Below are positions 36,226 through 44,256 of a stretch of 64,000 nt of DNA, piece by piece; the first letter of the stretch is position 1, and each line of letters opens with the position of its first letter. The stretch comes from Oscillospiraceae bacterium (lineage in GTDB: Bacteria > Bacillota > Clostridia > Oscillospirales > Oscillospiraceae). A program made the position numbers and the translations under genes. Under the pieces are notes generated by a model that worked only from the letters and a program-made list of their open reading frames with translations, ran no database searches and had not been told where the DNA came from. The stretch lies in NCBI GenBank assembly GCA_017398725.1, contig JAFQFA010000002.1, positions 186,001 to 250,000 on the forward strand, written 5' to 3'.

Positions 36226-37451
36226 CTAACCACCTCCTGCTTAACCGGGTCTTGCCCTCCGGGGGATAACATTCTTCCGGGATACTGCGTCAGCGTACTG
36301 GTTGTAGATTGCTGATTTCTGCCGCCCGGTCGGTTGTTTCTGCCGTTTCCGTTGGGAAAGGACTCACCGTTGCGGAATGTTGCATTTTCGATGCCTGCAT
36401 ATTGATTGTAAATGGCGTCCCATGTTTGAGGTCCTACTGTTCCGGTTTCCGGCAAGAGGAAACGCCGCTGTGCTGCCAGTACAGCGGCTCTTGTTCTTGG
36501 ACCGTAAATTCCGTCAACACTTACCGGCGGAATACCGGATATATGACTCGATAGAACGGACAACATATACTGCAACAGTCTTACTTTTTCGCCGGTGTTG
36601 CCAACCTGAAGATTCCCCGGTGGTGCCCAGTTAATTGCATAAAACTGCTGTCCTTGGCTTCGCAGCTCGGCAAGGGATGCAACTGCAACATAAAGTCTTA
36701 CTATGGCATACCATGTGGCTTTTCCTACGATTCCATCCGGAGTCAACCCGAATATTTGTTGGAACGCACGAACGGTAGCTTCGGTTCGCGGACCGAATAT
36801 ACCATCCACATTTGCAATCTTAGGAATAGCGGGGTAGTTTTGAGAAATCCGATTCAATGAGGTTTGAAGAATCACAACATTGGGACCGGAACTGCCGCGC
36901 CTGAGCGGTGTACCCGGATACGATGTTGCAATCCCTCGAATCGGTGCATTGAGTACGGTCTCCACATTTCCATAGTAACTGCGCAGAATCTGTGTTGAGC
37001 TGAGACCTTGTTGCGCCAGATTCTGGCTGCCCCATTGGCTCAGGCCTTCACAAGTAACCGTTGTTCCGTTGCAGAACTTTGCGGCGAGTGGTTCTACGAA
37101 ATTCGGCCTTCGCAAGTAATCGTTAAATAATTCATCTACTAAGCGGGACACATTATCAAAATAACTGCGTCCATTTACGAAATATTGGTCATAGGCGGTG
37201 GAGTTTGTAATATCGAAATCGTAGCCTCTGCTACGGTAAAATTCGGTATAGATTCGGTTGAGCGCAAAAGATGTAATTGCCAGAATATTTGCCCGCAGCG
37301 CACTTTCATCCCATGTAGGGTATATTTCACTGGATGCTACATTTTTAACATAGTCCGAAAAGGATACAGTAACGTTTTCCGCATTGGAAGAGGGTGGGCC
37401 TAAATGTACGGTGATGTATTGCGGCACATAAGGCGTTACGACAGGCGGCAT
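36222..37451 (-). CDS. SpoIID/LytB-like protein with two peptidoglycan-binding domains
   Basis: The 409-residue product begins with a SpoIID/LytB-like region (about 10-165: YVKNVASSEIYPTWDESALRA, ITSFALNRIYTEFY, GLSQWGSQNLAQQG), followed by PG_binding_1 domains at about 185-250 (NVDGIFGPRTEATVRAFQQ) and 285-350 (VDGIYGPRTRAAVLAAQ), then a Gly/Asn/Arg-rich low-complexity tail. SpoIID cuts denuded glycan strands during engulfment, but that protein is membrane-anchored; this one has no signal. I recognise it as a clostridial conserved family sometimes labelled spore-cortex related. Catalysis is untested. Confidence 0.82.
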   Translation of the reverse strand: MPPVVTPYVPQYITVHLGPPSSNAENVTVSFSDYVKNVASSEIYPTWDESALRANILAITSFALNRIYTEFYRSRGYDFDITNSTAYDQYFVNGRSYFDNVSRLVDELFNDYLRRPNFVEPLAAKFCNGTTVTCEGLSQWGSQNLAQQGLSSTQILRSYYGNVETVLNAPIRGIATSYPGTPLRRGSSGPNVVILQTSLNRISQNYPAIPKIANVDGIFGPRTEATVRAFQQIFGLTPDGIVGKATWYAIVRLYVAVASLAELRSQGQQFYAINWAPPGNLQVGNTGEKVRLLQYMLSVLSSHISGIPPVSVDGIYGPRTRAAVLAAQRRFLLPETGTVGPQTWDAIYNQYAGIENATFRNGESFPNGNGRNNRPGGRNQQSTTSTLTQYPGRMLSPGGQDPVKQEVVR

Positions 37452-37463
37452 AGCAGACCCTCC

Positions 37464-37847
37464 TTACAACGCCTGTGGCGTGGTGATAAATATTTCTTCT
37501 TTATTGTAGCTTTCGGGAAATTCGGATAATGGTATTAATTCCAGATTTTGATCCGTTTGTGTATCAGCAAAAATCTGTACATCTTCTACCAATATCATTT
37601 CATAGTCCTCTGCACGGGCGTAGAGATTTACAGTGCTGAATGGCCGTTCAGGCGGATTGGGCTCCTGACTTTCTATCAGATCCGGTACGGTTATGGGAAT
37701 CGGTTCATCCAGCTGACCGCTACGGTTCGTTAACCGGAACGCGATGATCCGGTCATCATCACCGGTAATGGTAACTGCCGCATCCTTAACAGGTATTTTC
37801 GCATTACTTGTATAGGCGTTAATTTGCAGATATCCGGTTGCTGACAG
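37464..37847 (-). CDS. Beta-sandwich (CNA-B/carboxypeptidase-regulatory-like) protein, probable CTG start
   Basis: About 127 residues with the pattern of a single surface-type beta-sandwich: LQINAYTSNAKIPVKDAAVTI, LTNRSGQLDEPI, STVNLYARAEDYEMILVEDVQI. The only ATG in frame (37919) has no ribosome site and lies upstream of a candidate promoter, while AGGAGG sits 7 bases before an in-frame CTG at 37847; I therefore start there. ATC two codons earlier is another option. It is 12 bases before the SpoIID-like gene and is the first of the three-gene cassette. Function unknown. Confidence 0.7.
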   Translation of the reverse strand: MSATGYLQINAYTSNAKIPVKDAAVTITGDDDRIIAFRLTNRSGQLDEPIPITVPDLIESQEPNPPERPFSTVNLYARAEDYEMILVEDVQIFADTQTDQNLELIPLSEFPESYNKEEIFITTPQAL

Positions 37848-37875
37848 TTTGATCGCCTCCTTTCTGGGTTCTGGA

Positions 37876-37903
37876 CAATATATGCTGCCTAACGTTTGTT
37901 TGT
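37876..37903 (-). promoter_or_regulatory. Candidate mother-cell (sigma-K or sigma-E) promoter of the three-gene cassette
   Basis: On the minus strand AC is followed after 17 bases by CATATATTG. This matches the sigma-K pattern AC-N17-CATANNNTA except at the last base; CATATATT also differs from the sigma-E -10 CATACATT by one base, but no sigma-E -35 is seen. No sigma-A promoter is apparent. Confidence 0.4.
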
Positions 37904-37969
37904 GATGCCTTTTGAACATCTATACAGGCGAACTGCATATAATGTTACCGTTAGAAAGGAGTGGGTTAT

Positions 37970-39790
37970 ATGTGTGCAATTGCCGGTGTGATCGGCTCGT
38001 TAACGCCACAAACAGTAATAGAGAATATGCTGAAAACCATGCAAAGGCGAGGTCCGGACGGTCAAGGAACATATCAACATGGCACCTGTTGCTTACTGCA
38101 TACACGACTTGCTGTTATTGATCCGCTGGGCGGTGCACAACCGATGACATGCCGCATGGGTGAATTGGTGTACACGATCGTCTACAATGGCGAACTTTAT
38201 AACACAGCGGAGATACGCAATGAACTGCAAATCCTTGGACATAATTTTCAGACCAGTTCAGATACAGAAGTAGTTCTGCATGCGTATATCCAGTGGAAAG
38301 AAGACTGTTTGACAAAACTTAATGGTATTTATGCTTTTGGTGTATGGGAAGATCGATCCGGTCGGTTGTTCTTAGCAAGAGACCGAATTGGCGTCAAACC
38401 ATTATTTTACACACTTGGACCCTACGGACTATGTTTTGCATCAGAAATTAAAACGATTCTTGCGCATCCTAAAATCCCAGCACAAATCAACAGCGAGGGG
38501 ATTGCCCAATTGCTTTTACTTGGACCCGGTCGTGCACCCGGCTCCGGTGTTTTCTGCGGCATCGAGGAATTGCGTCCCGGTTGCTATGGCGTGTATGAAA
38601 ATGGAGTTTTTTATTGGAAACGATACTGGAAACTGAAAGATAAGCCTCATGAAGAAACTTTTGAAGAAACAGCTGAACATGTGCGATACCTTGTGACAGA
38701 CGCAATCCAGCGACAAATGGTTTCGGATGTTCCAATAGGAACTTTCTTATCAGGCGGCTTGGATTCCAGCTTGATCAGCAGTATATGTGCCGGCGTGTTT
38801 GCAGAAAAAGGAGAGAAACTGAAAACATTCAGCGTCGGATACGTAGATCAGGATAAATATTTTGTACCCGGCAAATTTCAACCAAATGCAGATGATCACT
38901 ATATCGACATTATGCATAGCTATATCCTGTCTGATCATAAAACAACCTATTTATCACCAGAGGACTTGATTGGCGTTCTGGATGATGCAACAGCTGCGCG
39001 AGATCTTCCGGGTATGGCGGATGTTGATTTTTCCCTATTTGTTTTTAGTAAGGAAATACGAAGGGATGTAAAAGTCGCCCTTTCAGGGGAGTGTGCCGAC
39101 GAAATATTTGGAGGGTACCCGTGGTATCGCGATCCGGAAATACGTGCAGCAGAGGGCTTTCCTTGGGCCCAGAATTCAGGCTTTAGAGCTGGATTTATAC
39201 ACCCTCAACATTTAAAGGATATTCGCCCAAACGAATACGTAATGGATCATTACAGAACCACAGTCCATCAAAGTGATATATTGCCGGATTCGCGACGAAT
39301 CGAGCGTAGAATGAAAGAAATGGTCAACTTGAATTTCGAATGGTTCATGCAGACCTTGCTGGACCGAAAAGATCGAATGAGCATGTATCATAGTTTAGAG
39401 GTGCGTGTACCATTCTGCGATTATCGTATTGCAGAATACTTATATTCCGTTCCGTGGGATTTCAAAGATTACGGCAACAGAGAGAAAGGGTTACTCCGTT
39501 ACGCAATGCGGGATTACTTGCCTGATGAAATTTTACACCGAAAAAAGAGCCCGTATCCCAAAACCTACGATCCACGATATACCGAGCTTGTAACGCAGAT
39601 GCTTGAAAATGTGATTGCCGATTCGAATGCGCCGCTTTTGAATATCGTCCGCAAAGATGCATTAGAAAAACTGTTGCACACGGAATTTTCATGGCCATGG
39701 TATGGACAGCTTATGAAACTGCCTCAAACGATCGCCTATATGTTGCAAATTAACCGTTGGCTGCAACTGTATAACATTCAAGTTATCTAG
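37970..39790 (+). CDS. asnB: Glutamine-hydrolysing asparagine synthetase
   Basis: AsnB makes asparagine from aspartate, ATP and glutamine amide. The 606-residue protein starts MCAIAG, putting the N-terminal nucleophile Cys2 in place; the ATG at 37970 follows AAAGGAGTGG. The class II amidotransferase domain (about 1-210) has RRGPDGQG and DTEVVLHAY; the synthetase domain has the PP-loop SGGLDSS (about 266-272) and GECADEIFGGYPWY. A single gene followed by a terminator. Confidence 0.95.
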   Translation: MCAIAGVIGSLTPQTVIENMLKTMQRRGPDGQGTYQHGTCCLLHTRLAVIDPLGGAQPMTCRMGELVYTIVYNGELYNTAEIRNELQILGHNFQTSSDTEVVLHAYIQWKEDCLTKLNGIYAFGVWEDRSGRLFLARDRIGVKPLFYTLGPYGLCFASEIKTILAHPKIPAQINSEGIAQLLLLGPGRAPGSGVFCGIEELRPGCYGVYENGVFYWKRYWKLKDKPHEETFEETAEHVRYLVTDAIQRQMVSDVPIGTFLSGGLDSSLISSICAGVFAEKGEKLKTFSVGYVDQDKYFVPGKFQPNADDHYIDIMHSYILSDHKTTYLSPEDLIGVLDDATAARDLPGMADVDFSLFVFSKEIRRDVKVALSGECADEIFGGYPWYRDPEIRAAEGFPWAQNSGFRAGFIHPQHLKDIRPNEYVMDHYRTTVHQSDILPDSRRIERRMKEMVNLNFEWFMQTLLDRKDRMSMYHSLEVRVPFCDYRIAEYLYSVPWDFKDYGNREKGLLRYAMRDYLPDEILHRKKSPYPKTYDPRYTELVTQMLENVIADSNAPLLNIVRKDALEKLLHTEFSWPWYGQLMKLPQTIAYMLQINRWLQLYNIQVI

Positions 39791-39821
39791 CTAAAGTACT
39801 AGTCAAGCACCAAATACATTT

Positions 39822-39854
39822 AGCGCCGTTTGCATTCGCAAATGGCGCTTTTTA
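39822..39854 (+). terminator. Terminator after asnB
   Basis: AGCGCCGTTTGC pairs with GCAAATGGCGCT across a 4-base loop, with one G-T pair, followed by a T run. Confidence 0.85.
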
Positions 39855-39901
39855 TAATTTTCATACAAAAAAGACCCGGATAATTTCGGCGTTTTTCCTA
39901 T

Positions 39902-39929
39902 GTGACATTGCAAGGAAATGTTGTATAAT
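39902..39929 (+). promoter_or_regulatory. Sigma-A promoter of the CarD-like gene
   Basis: GTGACA and a perfect TATAAT are 16 bases apart; transcription would begin about 35 bases before the GTG start. Confidence 0.65.
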
Positions 39930-39971
39930 ATATACAGCGCAATGCTGCAATATATAGAAGGGGTGGACGCG

Positions 39972-40466
39972 GTGCATAAGCTTTCTGATTTAGTGATGTA
40001 TGGCATACATGGAGTTTGCAAAATTATTGCGGTAGAATCCAAAATTGTCGATAAAAAAACCGTTGAATATTACGTCCTTGAGCCCGTATGCCAACCCGGC
40101 AGCAAATATTATATACCTACACAGAACCCTGCTGCGTTGGCAAAACTGAGTCCCATCCTTTCCCGTAACGCATTGGATAATTTATTAAACGATCCTGAAA
40201 TTCATCGAACAGCTTGGGTTGATGATGAAAGCCGCAGAAAGCAGCATTACAAAGAATTGTTAAATGGCAGTGATCGGGGTGCGTTAATTCAAATGGCACA
40301 TACTTTAATTACCCGCCGTAAAGAGCAAGAACAGCTGGGAAAAAAGTTTCATCAGTGCGACGAGATTTTTTTGAAAGATGCACTGAAATTGCTGGATAGC
40401 GAGATTTCCATTATTATGGGAATTCCGCAGAAAGATGTTCGTAGTTTTATGGAGTCTAAATTCTAA
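39972..40466 (+). CDS. CarD family transcription regulator
   Basis: CarD/CdnL proteins bind RNA polymerase beta through an N-terminal Tudor-like domain and stabilise open complexes, notably at rRNA promoters. The 164-residue protein has that domain at about 1-60 (SDLVMYGIHGVCKI, EYYVLEPV, YYIPTQN) and a helical C-terminal half (SRRKQHYKELLNGSDRGALIQM). The GTG at 39972 is taken because GGGGTGG is 5 bases upstream; an ATG frame from 39918 lies inside the promoter. Confidence 0.88.
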   Translation: MHKLSDLVMYGIHGVCKIIAVESKIVDKKTVEYYVLEPVCQPGSKYYIPTQNPAALAKLSPILSRNALDNLLNDPEIHRTAWVDDESRRKQHYKELLNGSDRGALIQMAHTLITRRKEQEQLGKKFHQCDEIFLKDALKLLDSEISIIMGIPQKDVRSFMESKF

Positions 40467-40467
40467 C

Positions 40468-40501
40468 AAAAGGGCATTTGTTTAAATGCCCTTTTGTTTT
40501 T
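40468..40501. terminator. Bidirectional terminator, CarD-like gene versus bile salt hydrolase
   Basis: AAAAGGGCATTT pairs with AAATGCCCTTTT around a 4-base loop; the stop of the minus-strand hydrolase lies inside it. Confidence 0.9.
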
Positions 40502-41465
40502 CAAAACATATTTGCTGCGCTAAACGTAACGGGTAAGAAATTAGATCTGCAGAGCATAAATTCTCTTTTCTCATATCAATTCCGGTAATTTGTCTGTTAT
40601 TATAAGTGGTATAATAGAAGTATCCTTTTGTCGCATTGCAGCAAATGCTGTAAATCGTTTTTTCATAACCTCGTTGGGTTTGCACGCATCCGTCGAACTG
40701 TGCGACGGCACTCAAAATATGAAATACCTGCGTGATGCGGTCGCTTTCTGATTCTCCAAACCGGGTATGCTCTTTTACAAATGCGCAACGAATGAATCTA
40801 GATGCAGATGAGAAATCTCCCGGTAAACCGATCCCGCCCATTCCTAAACTGTACGGTTCCAGTGTAATGCTGGGAGTAACTGCGTTATGAGGTGTTTTTG
40901 GGGAAAGGTGCATATAATTCGACAGATTGTGCATGTGGTATTCAAAAGGGGGATTATTTGTTAATACGCCGATTTGATTGTCTATAATTGCAAGGCCATC
41001 ATTTCGCGGCTCGACTGTGATTGATCCCTTTGAATCGGAAATGATCCAGTGTAATGGGGTAGGGGGAAAGTCCTTGCAGAAAGCACAGTCGCAAACGTTT
41101 GTTTTTAACAGCAACTGCTTTGCGGCAGCTACACTATCGCATTGCGAAAGAATCCACGGTATTAATTCAAAGGAAGCAATGTTTTCCAGATCCTGTTTTG
41201 GTTTTTGATAAACGGCATTTCCCGGGAAATTGAGCCCCGCCATGCACAATCCCTTTTCATTCATGGCATCATAATAAAGGGGATATCCGTCCGCAACCGT
41301 TGCAATGCCGATGATTGCAAAATGATGATTGATTGCTTCCTTGTGACGGAATGGTAACGGAAATGCCCGTGGTGTCAGTGTTACAGTTTCATCATAATGG
41401 TAATCCAGATCCAGATTTCTTCCAAAATAATGATCCGTTGCTTTCCATGAAAATGCGGTACACAT
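40482..41465 (-). CDS. Bile salt hydrolase (choloylglycine hydrolase)
   Basis: This Ntn-hydrolase family enzyme removes glycine or taurine from conjugated bile acids. With the start at 41465 the 327-residue protein begins MCTAF, so Cys2 becomes the N-terminal nucleophile. Residues matching the C. perfringens enzyme are R16 and D19 (GRNLDL), N79 (GLNFP), N170 (LTNNPPF) and R223 (SSASRF). Asn at 79, rather than the Tyr usual in penicillin V acylases, favours bile salts. No signal peptide. It is divergent from the HD gene. Confidence 0.9.
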   Translation of the reverse strand: MCTAFSWKATDHYFGRNLDLDYHYDETVTLTPRAFPLPFRHKEAINHHFAIIGIATVADGYPLYYDAMNEKGLCMAGLNFPGNAVYQKPKQDLENIASFELIPWILSQCDSVAAAKQLLLKTNVCDCAFCKDFPPTPLHWIISDSKGSITVEPRNDGLAIIDNQIGVLTNNPPFEYHMHNLSNYMHLSPKTPHNAVTPSITLEPYSLGMGGIGLPGDFSSASRFIRCAFVKEHTRFGESESDRITQVFHILSAVAQFDGCVQTQRGYEKTIYSICCNATKGYFYYTTYNNRQITGIDMRKENLCSADLISYPLRLAQQICFEKQKGI

Positions 41466-41526
41466 ATCGATTCTTCTTCCCAAAGAGAATATTATATGCT
41501 ATAATGTACCCAAAGGAGGAATGATT

Positions 41527-42186
41527 ATGCTGACTTATGAAACGGTTTCTAAAAGCGAAACGATTCGCACATACATTACCCGCGCTGATGAATCTCTCGG
41601 CGCCCTTGGATTTACAGAGCACAGTTTCTCTCATGTGATTCATGTGGCCCGCATGGCCGGTTATATCATGCAAACCATGGGATATGACATGCGCACAGTG
41701 GAACTGGCAAAAATTGCCGGGTATTTACACGATATTGGCAATCTGGTCAATAGAAAAGACCACTCCCAATCCGGAGCGGTCATGGCGTGGAGCATTTTAA
41801 ATGATATGGACTGCGATCCGGCTGAAATTGCCACGATCGTAACAGCCATCGGCAATCATGACGAAGGAACCGGTGTGCCTGTAAATCCGGTTGCGGCTGC
41901 ACTGATTCTTGCGGACAAAGCAGATGTTCGCAGGAGCCGCGTAAGGAATAAGGACGAGGCTACCTTTGATATTCATGATCGGGTCAATTACTCCGTAACG
42001 GACTCCTCCATGACGATCAACGATGAAAAAACGCAGGTTACACTGCAGCTGTCAGTTGATACAAAATACGGTTCCGTTATGGACTATTGTGAGATCTTTA
42101 TGGGCCGCATGATCCTGTGCAGAAAAGCAGCACAAAGGTTAGGGCTGGAGTTTAAGCTGATTATCAACGGCCAACATTTGATTTGA
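41527..42186 (+). CDS. HD-domain phosphohydrolase
   Basis: The 219-residue protein has the metal-binding HD pattern: H in FSHVIHVARM, the HD pair in YLHDIGN, H in GNHDEG and D in LADKADV. Such proteins hydrolyse nucleotides or phosphoesters; the substrate cannot be told. The ATG at 41527 is favoured over the ATG at 41521, which abuts the AGGAGGA site. A TATAAT at 41500-41505 with TTCCCA 17 bases upstream may be its promoter. About 110 bases after its stop contain nothing but the terminator. Confidence 0.88.
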   Translation: MLTYETVSKSETIRTYITRADESLGALGFTEHSFSHVIHVARMAGYIMQTMGYDMRTVELAKIAGYLHDIGNLVNRKDHSQSGAVMAWSILNDMDCDPAEIATIVTAIGNHDEGTGVPVNPVAAALILADKADVRRSRVRNKDEATFDIHDRVNYSVTDSSMTINDEKTQVTLQLSVDTKYGSVMDYCEIFMGRMILCRKAAQRLGLEFKLIINGQHLI

Positions 42187-42294
42187 GTTTTTGCTATGGC
42201 AAAGCAGGAAAGAACATTCGCGGAAGCTGAGTAATGTTTTTCAAGATGCGCATCCTTTGGATCAAATGTTTCTAAGGAAACTGGAATTTATATT

Positions 42295-42330
42295 AAAAAC
42301 CTGAGGCCGGGTATCCAGCCTCAGGTTTTT
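42295..42330. terminator. Bidirectional terminator, HD gene versus glnA
   Basis: AAACCTGAGGC pairs with GCCTCAGGTTT around a 10-base loop, with T runs on both strands. Confidence 0.85.
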
Positions 42331-42334
42331 GTAA

Positions 42335-43759
42335 TTACAGGTTGTAGTACTTGTCGAACTCTGCGGGGTGGGGGATTGCAGACATCTGGTTGCACTCGGC
42401 CCGCTTGGTCTTGATAAAGTTCTTGATGAGCTCTTCAGGGAAGACACCGCCGGCGGTCAGGTAATCATGATCGGCTTCCAGTGCGTCCAGAGCAGCATCC
42501 AGAGAAGTGGGCAGGCCCTGCAGCTTTGCCTTCTCCTCCTCAGGCAGGTTGTACAGGTTCACATCGTAGGGACCCCAACCGTTCTCATGAGGATCGATCT
42601 GATTCTTGATGCCGTCCAGACCGGCCATCAACAGTGCAGCATAGCAGAAGTAGGGGTTGCAGGTGGCATCGGGGTTGCGAATCTCAAAACGACGCAGCTT
42701 GGGGGATTTGGCATATGCAGGAATGCGGATAACAGCGCTGCGGTTGGAGGTTGCGTAACCGACAGTAACAGGCGCCTCAAAACCGGGCACCAGACGCTTA
42801 AAGGAGTTGGTGCTGGGGTTGGTGATGGCACACAGGGAGGCAATGTGCTTCAGCAGGCCGCCCATGAAGTAATGTGCGGTTTTGCTCAGGTTGGAGTAGC
42901 CGTTATCGTCAGAGAACAAAGGCTCTCCATCCTTCAGCAACAGCATGTGAACGTGCATACCACTGCCGGCCTCACCATATACAGGCTTGGGCATAAAGGT
43001 AGCGGACTTGCCGTACTTCAGCGCAGTGTTACGGATGATATACTTGATCATCATGGTTGCATCAGCCATCTTAGACATCTCGCCCAGCTGGGGCTCAATC
43101 TCAAACTGGCCGGAGGCGCTGACCTCGGGGTGATGGTACTTGATCTTGATGCCGGCATCCTCCATGAGCATGCACATCTCGCTGCGGCACTCGTAGGTGG
43201 GGTCAAAGGGCTTGGCAATGTGGTAGTTTTTCTGCTTGGGGACGATCACGCCGTGACCCTGTACGCCGCTGTTCCAGTGGGCCTGATCTGCATCGATGGT
43301 CATGCCAATAGAGTTGGCCTGAACTTCCCAACCGACATTGTCAAACAGATAGAACTCAAACTCGGGCAGGATCATCATGGTATCAGCGATACCTTGATCG
43401 CGCATATATTGCTCGGCAGCCAGCACAATGTTTCTGGGGTATTGCGCCAGAGGACGGTTTTCAGGGTTATCAATGATCATGGCATTGCCGGTCATGGACA
43501 ATGTGGGGATCTCGCAGAAGGGATCAATTACAGCAGTGTCGGGATCGGGGATGAAAACCATGTCGCTCTTTTCAACCACAGCATAGCCATAGTTGGAAGC
43601 GTCGAAACCGATGCCGTTTTTCATGGTCTCTTCGTTAAAGTTTCTTGCGGGGATGGTGACATGGCGGTACTGGCCGTTGATATCGACCATCTTGAAATCC
43701 ACCATTTCGATATTTTCGTCCCGGATCAGGGACATAATATCCTGTACGGTTTTTGCCAT
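42335..43759 (-). CDS. glnA: Glutamine synthetase type I
   Basis: GlnA condenses glutamate and ammonia to glutamine. The 474-residue protein has the beta-grasp domain (about 15-95), the ATP/metal motifs (MILPEFEFYLFD, GSGMHVHMLL, NRSAVIRIPAY) and, near residue 400, NLYNLPEEE, which matches the adenylylation loop of the longer GSI-beta type; most Firmicutes GSI-alpha enzymes are near 444 residues and lack it. No GlnR-type repressor or adenylyltransferase gene is adjacent. Codon use is strongly biased toward C-ending codons, indicating high expression. Confidence 0.95.
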   Translation of the reverse strand: MAKTVQDIMSLIRDENIEMVDFKMVDINGQYRHVTIPARNFNEETMKNGIGFDASNYGYAVVEKSDMVFIPDPDTAVIDPFCEIPTLSMTGNAMIIDNPENRPLAQYPRNIVLAAEQYMRDQGIADTMMILPEFEFYLFDNVGWEVQANSIGMTIDADQAHWNSGVQGHGVIVPKQKNYHIAKPFDPTYECRSEMCMLMEDAGIKIKYHHPEVSASGQFEIEPQLGEMSKMADATMMIKYIIRNTALKYGKSATFMPKPVYGEAGSGMHVHMLLLKDGEPLFSDDNGYSNLSKTAHYFMGGLLKHIASLCAITNPSTNSFKRLVPGFEAPVTVGYATSNRSAVIRIPAYAKSPKLRRFEIRNPDATCNPYFCYAALLMAGLDGIKNQIDPHENGWGPYDVNLYNLPEEEKAKLQGLPTSLDAALDALEADHDYLTAGGVFPEELIKNFIKTKRAECNQMSAIPHPAEFDKYYNL

Positions 43760-43789
43760 TGTGAACACTCCTTTGTTAAAATATGTCTA

Positions 43790-43818
43790 ATTATACCAAA
43801 TACTTTTTCTTTCGTCAA
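43790..43818 (-). promoter_or_regulatory. Sigma-A promoter of glnA
   Basis: TTGACG and TATAAT are 17 bases apart on the minus strand, about 30 bases before the start. No GlnR operator or glutamine riboswitch was recognised. Confidence 0.8.
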
Positions 43819-43870
43819 TTATATTGTGTACCGTATTTTCTATTTTACTTGAAAGCTTCTGTGGAAGGAC

Positions 43871-43899
43871 TTGACAAGGGCGCGATATTTTCATATAAT
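43871..43899 (+). promoter_or_regulatory. Consensus promoter of tRNA-Pro(CGG)
   Basis: Perfect TTGACA and TATAAT are 17 bases apart, 12 bases upstream of the tRNA 5' end. Confidence 0.9.
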
Positions 43900-43911
43900 G
43901 TGTCTCGCTGA

Positions 43912-43988
43912 CGGGGTGTGGCGAAGTTTGGTATCGCGCTTGGTTCGGGTCCAAGAGGCCTCGGGTTCGAATCCCGACACTCCGACCA
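43912..43988 (+). tRNA. tRNA-Pro, anticodon CGG
   Basis: The 77-base gene folds as a cloverleaf: acceptor CGGGGTG with CACTCCG, D arm, anticodon stem CTTGG/CCAAG around loop TTCGGGT (anticodon CGG), T arm with GTTCGAATC, and an encoded CCA. It is followed at once by a terminator. Its 3' 28 bases recur 181 bases downstream. Confidence 0.95.
43961..43988 (+). repeat. Direct repeat copy 1: 3' end of tRNA-Pro(CGG)
   Basis: These 28 bases, the T arm 3' part, acceptor strand and CCA, are identical to 44142-44169. Such tRNA 3'-end duplications are the usual mark of integrase attachment sites. Confidence 0.85.
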
Positions 43989-44024
43989 AAAAACGGAAAC
44001 CACTTTTGTGGTTTCCGTTTTTTT
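43989..44024 (+). terminator. Terminator after tRNA-Pro(CGG)
   Basis: AAACGGAAACCAC pairs perfectly with GTGGTTTCCGTTT around a 4-base loop and is followed by a T run. Confidence 0.92.
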
Positions 44025-44141
44025 AATTTCAGTTCGCGAACCCGAGGCCACTTGATGCCATCCCCGAGCGGTTTCCGCGAAGCGGAGAGCGAGTGGGGGC
44101 ATATTGCCGCATGTAATGCTGCGCATATGCGCTGCATTACT
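44025..44141 (+). other. Structured interval between the tRNA 3'-end repeats
   Basis: About 117 bases without a convincing gene. Two hairpins are visible: an imperfect stem from ATGCC (near 44056) to GGGCAT (near 44102) with inner TTCCGC-GAA-GCGGAG, and a near-palindrome at 44112-44140 of the form GTAATGC-GCGCATATGCGC-GCATTAC with two T-T mismatches. It could be a small mobile hairpin element or integration scar. Confidence 0.5.
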
Positions 44142-44169
44142 TCGGGTTCGAATCCCGACACTCCGACCA
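44142..44169 (+). repeat. Direct repeat copy 2: orphan tRNA-Pro 3' end
   Basis: An exact 28-base copy of the tRNA-Pro(CGG) 3' end, including CCA, without the 5' two thirds of a tRNA. It lies 87 bases before the next gene. Confidence 0.85.
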
Positions 44170-44256
44170 TTAATCCGGCGACTGCATTTGCGGTTGCCGG
44201 ATTTATTTTGTTCAAACAATCTCCTGATGTTAATAAGCTATATTGGAGGTGGCAAT

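Noticed and set aside
42368-43852. 494-codon frame antisense to glnA
   Set aside because: Shadow created by strong codon bias in glnA.
44104-44256. Upstream extension of the small membrane protein
   Set aside because: It would run through the tRNA repeat and lacks a ribosome site, whereas ATG 44257 has GGAGG.
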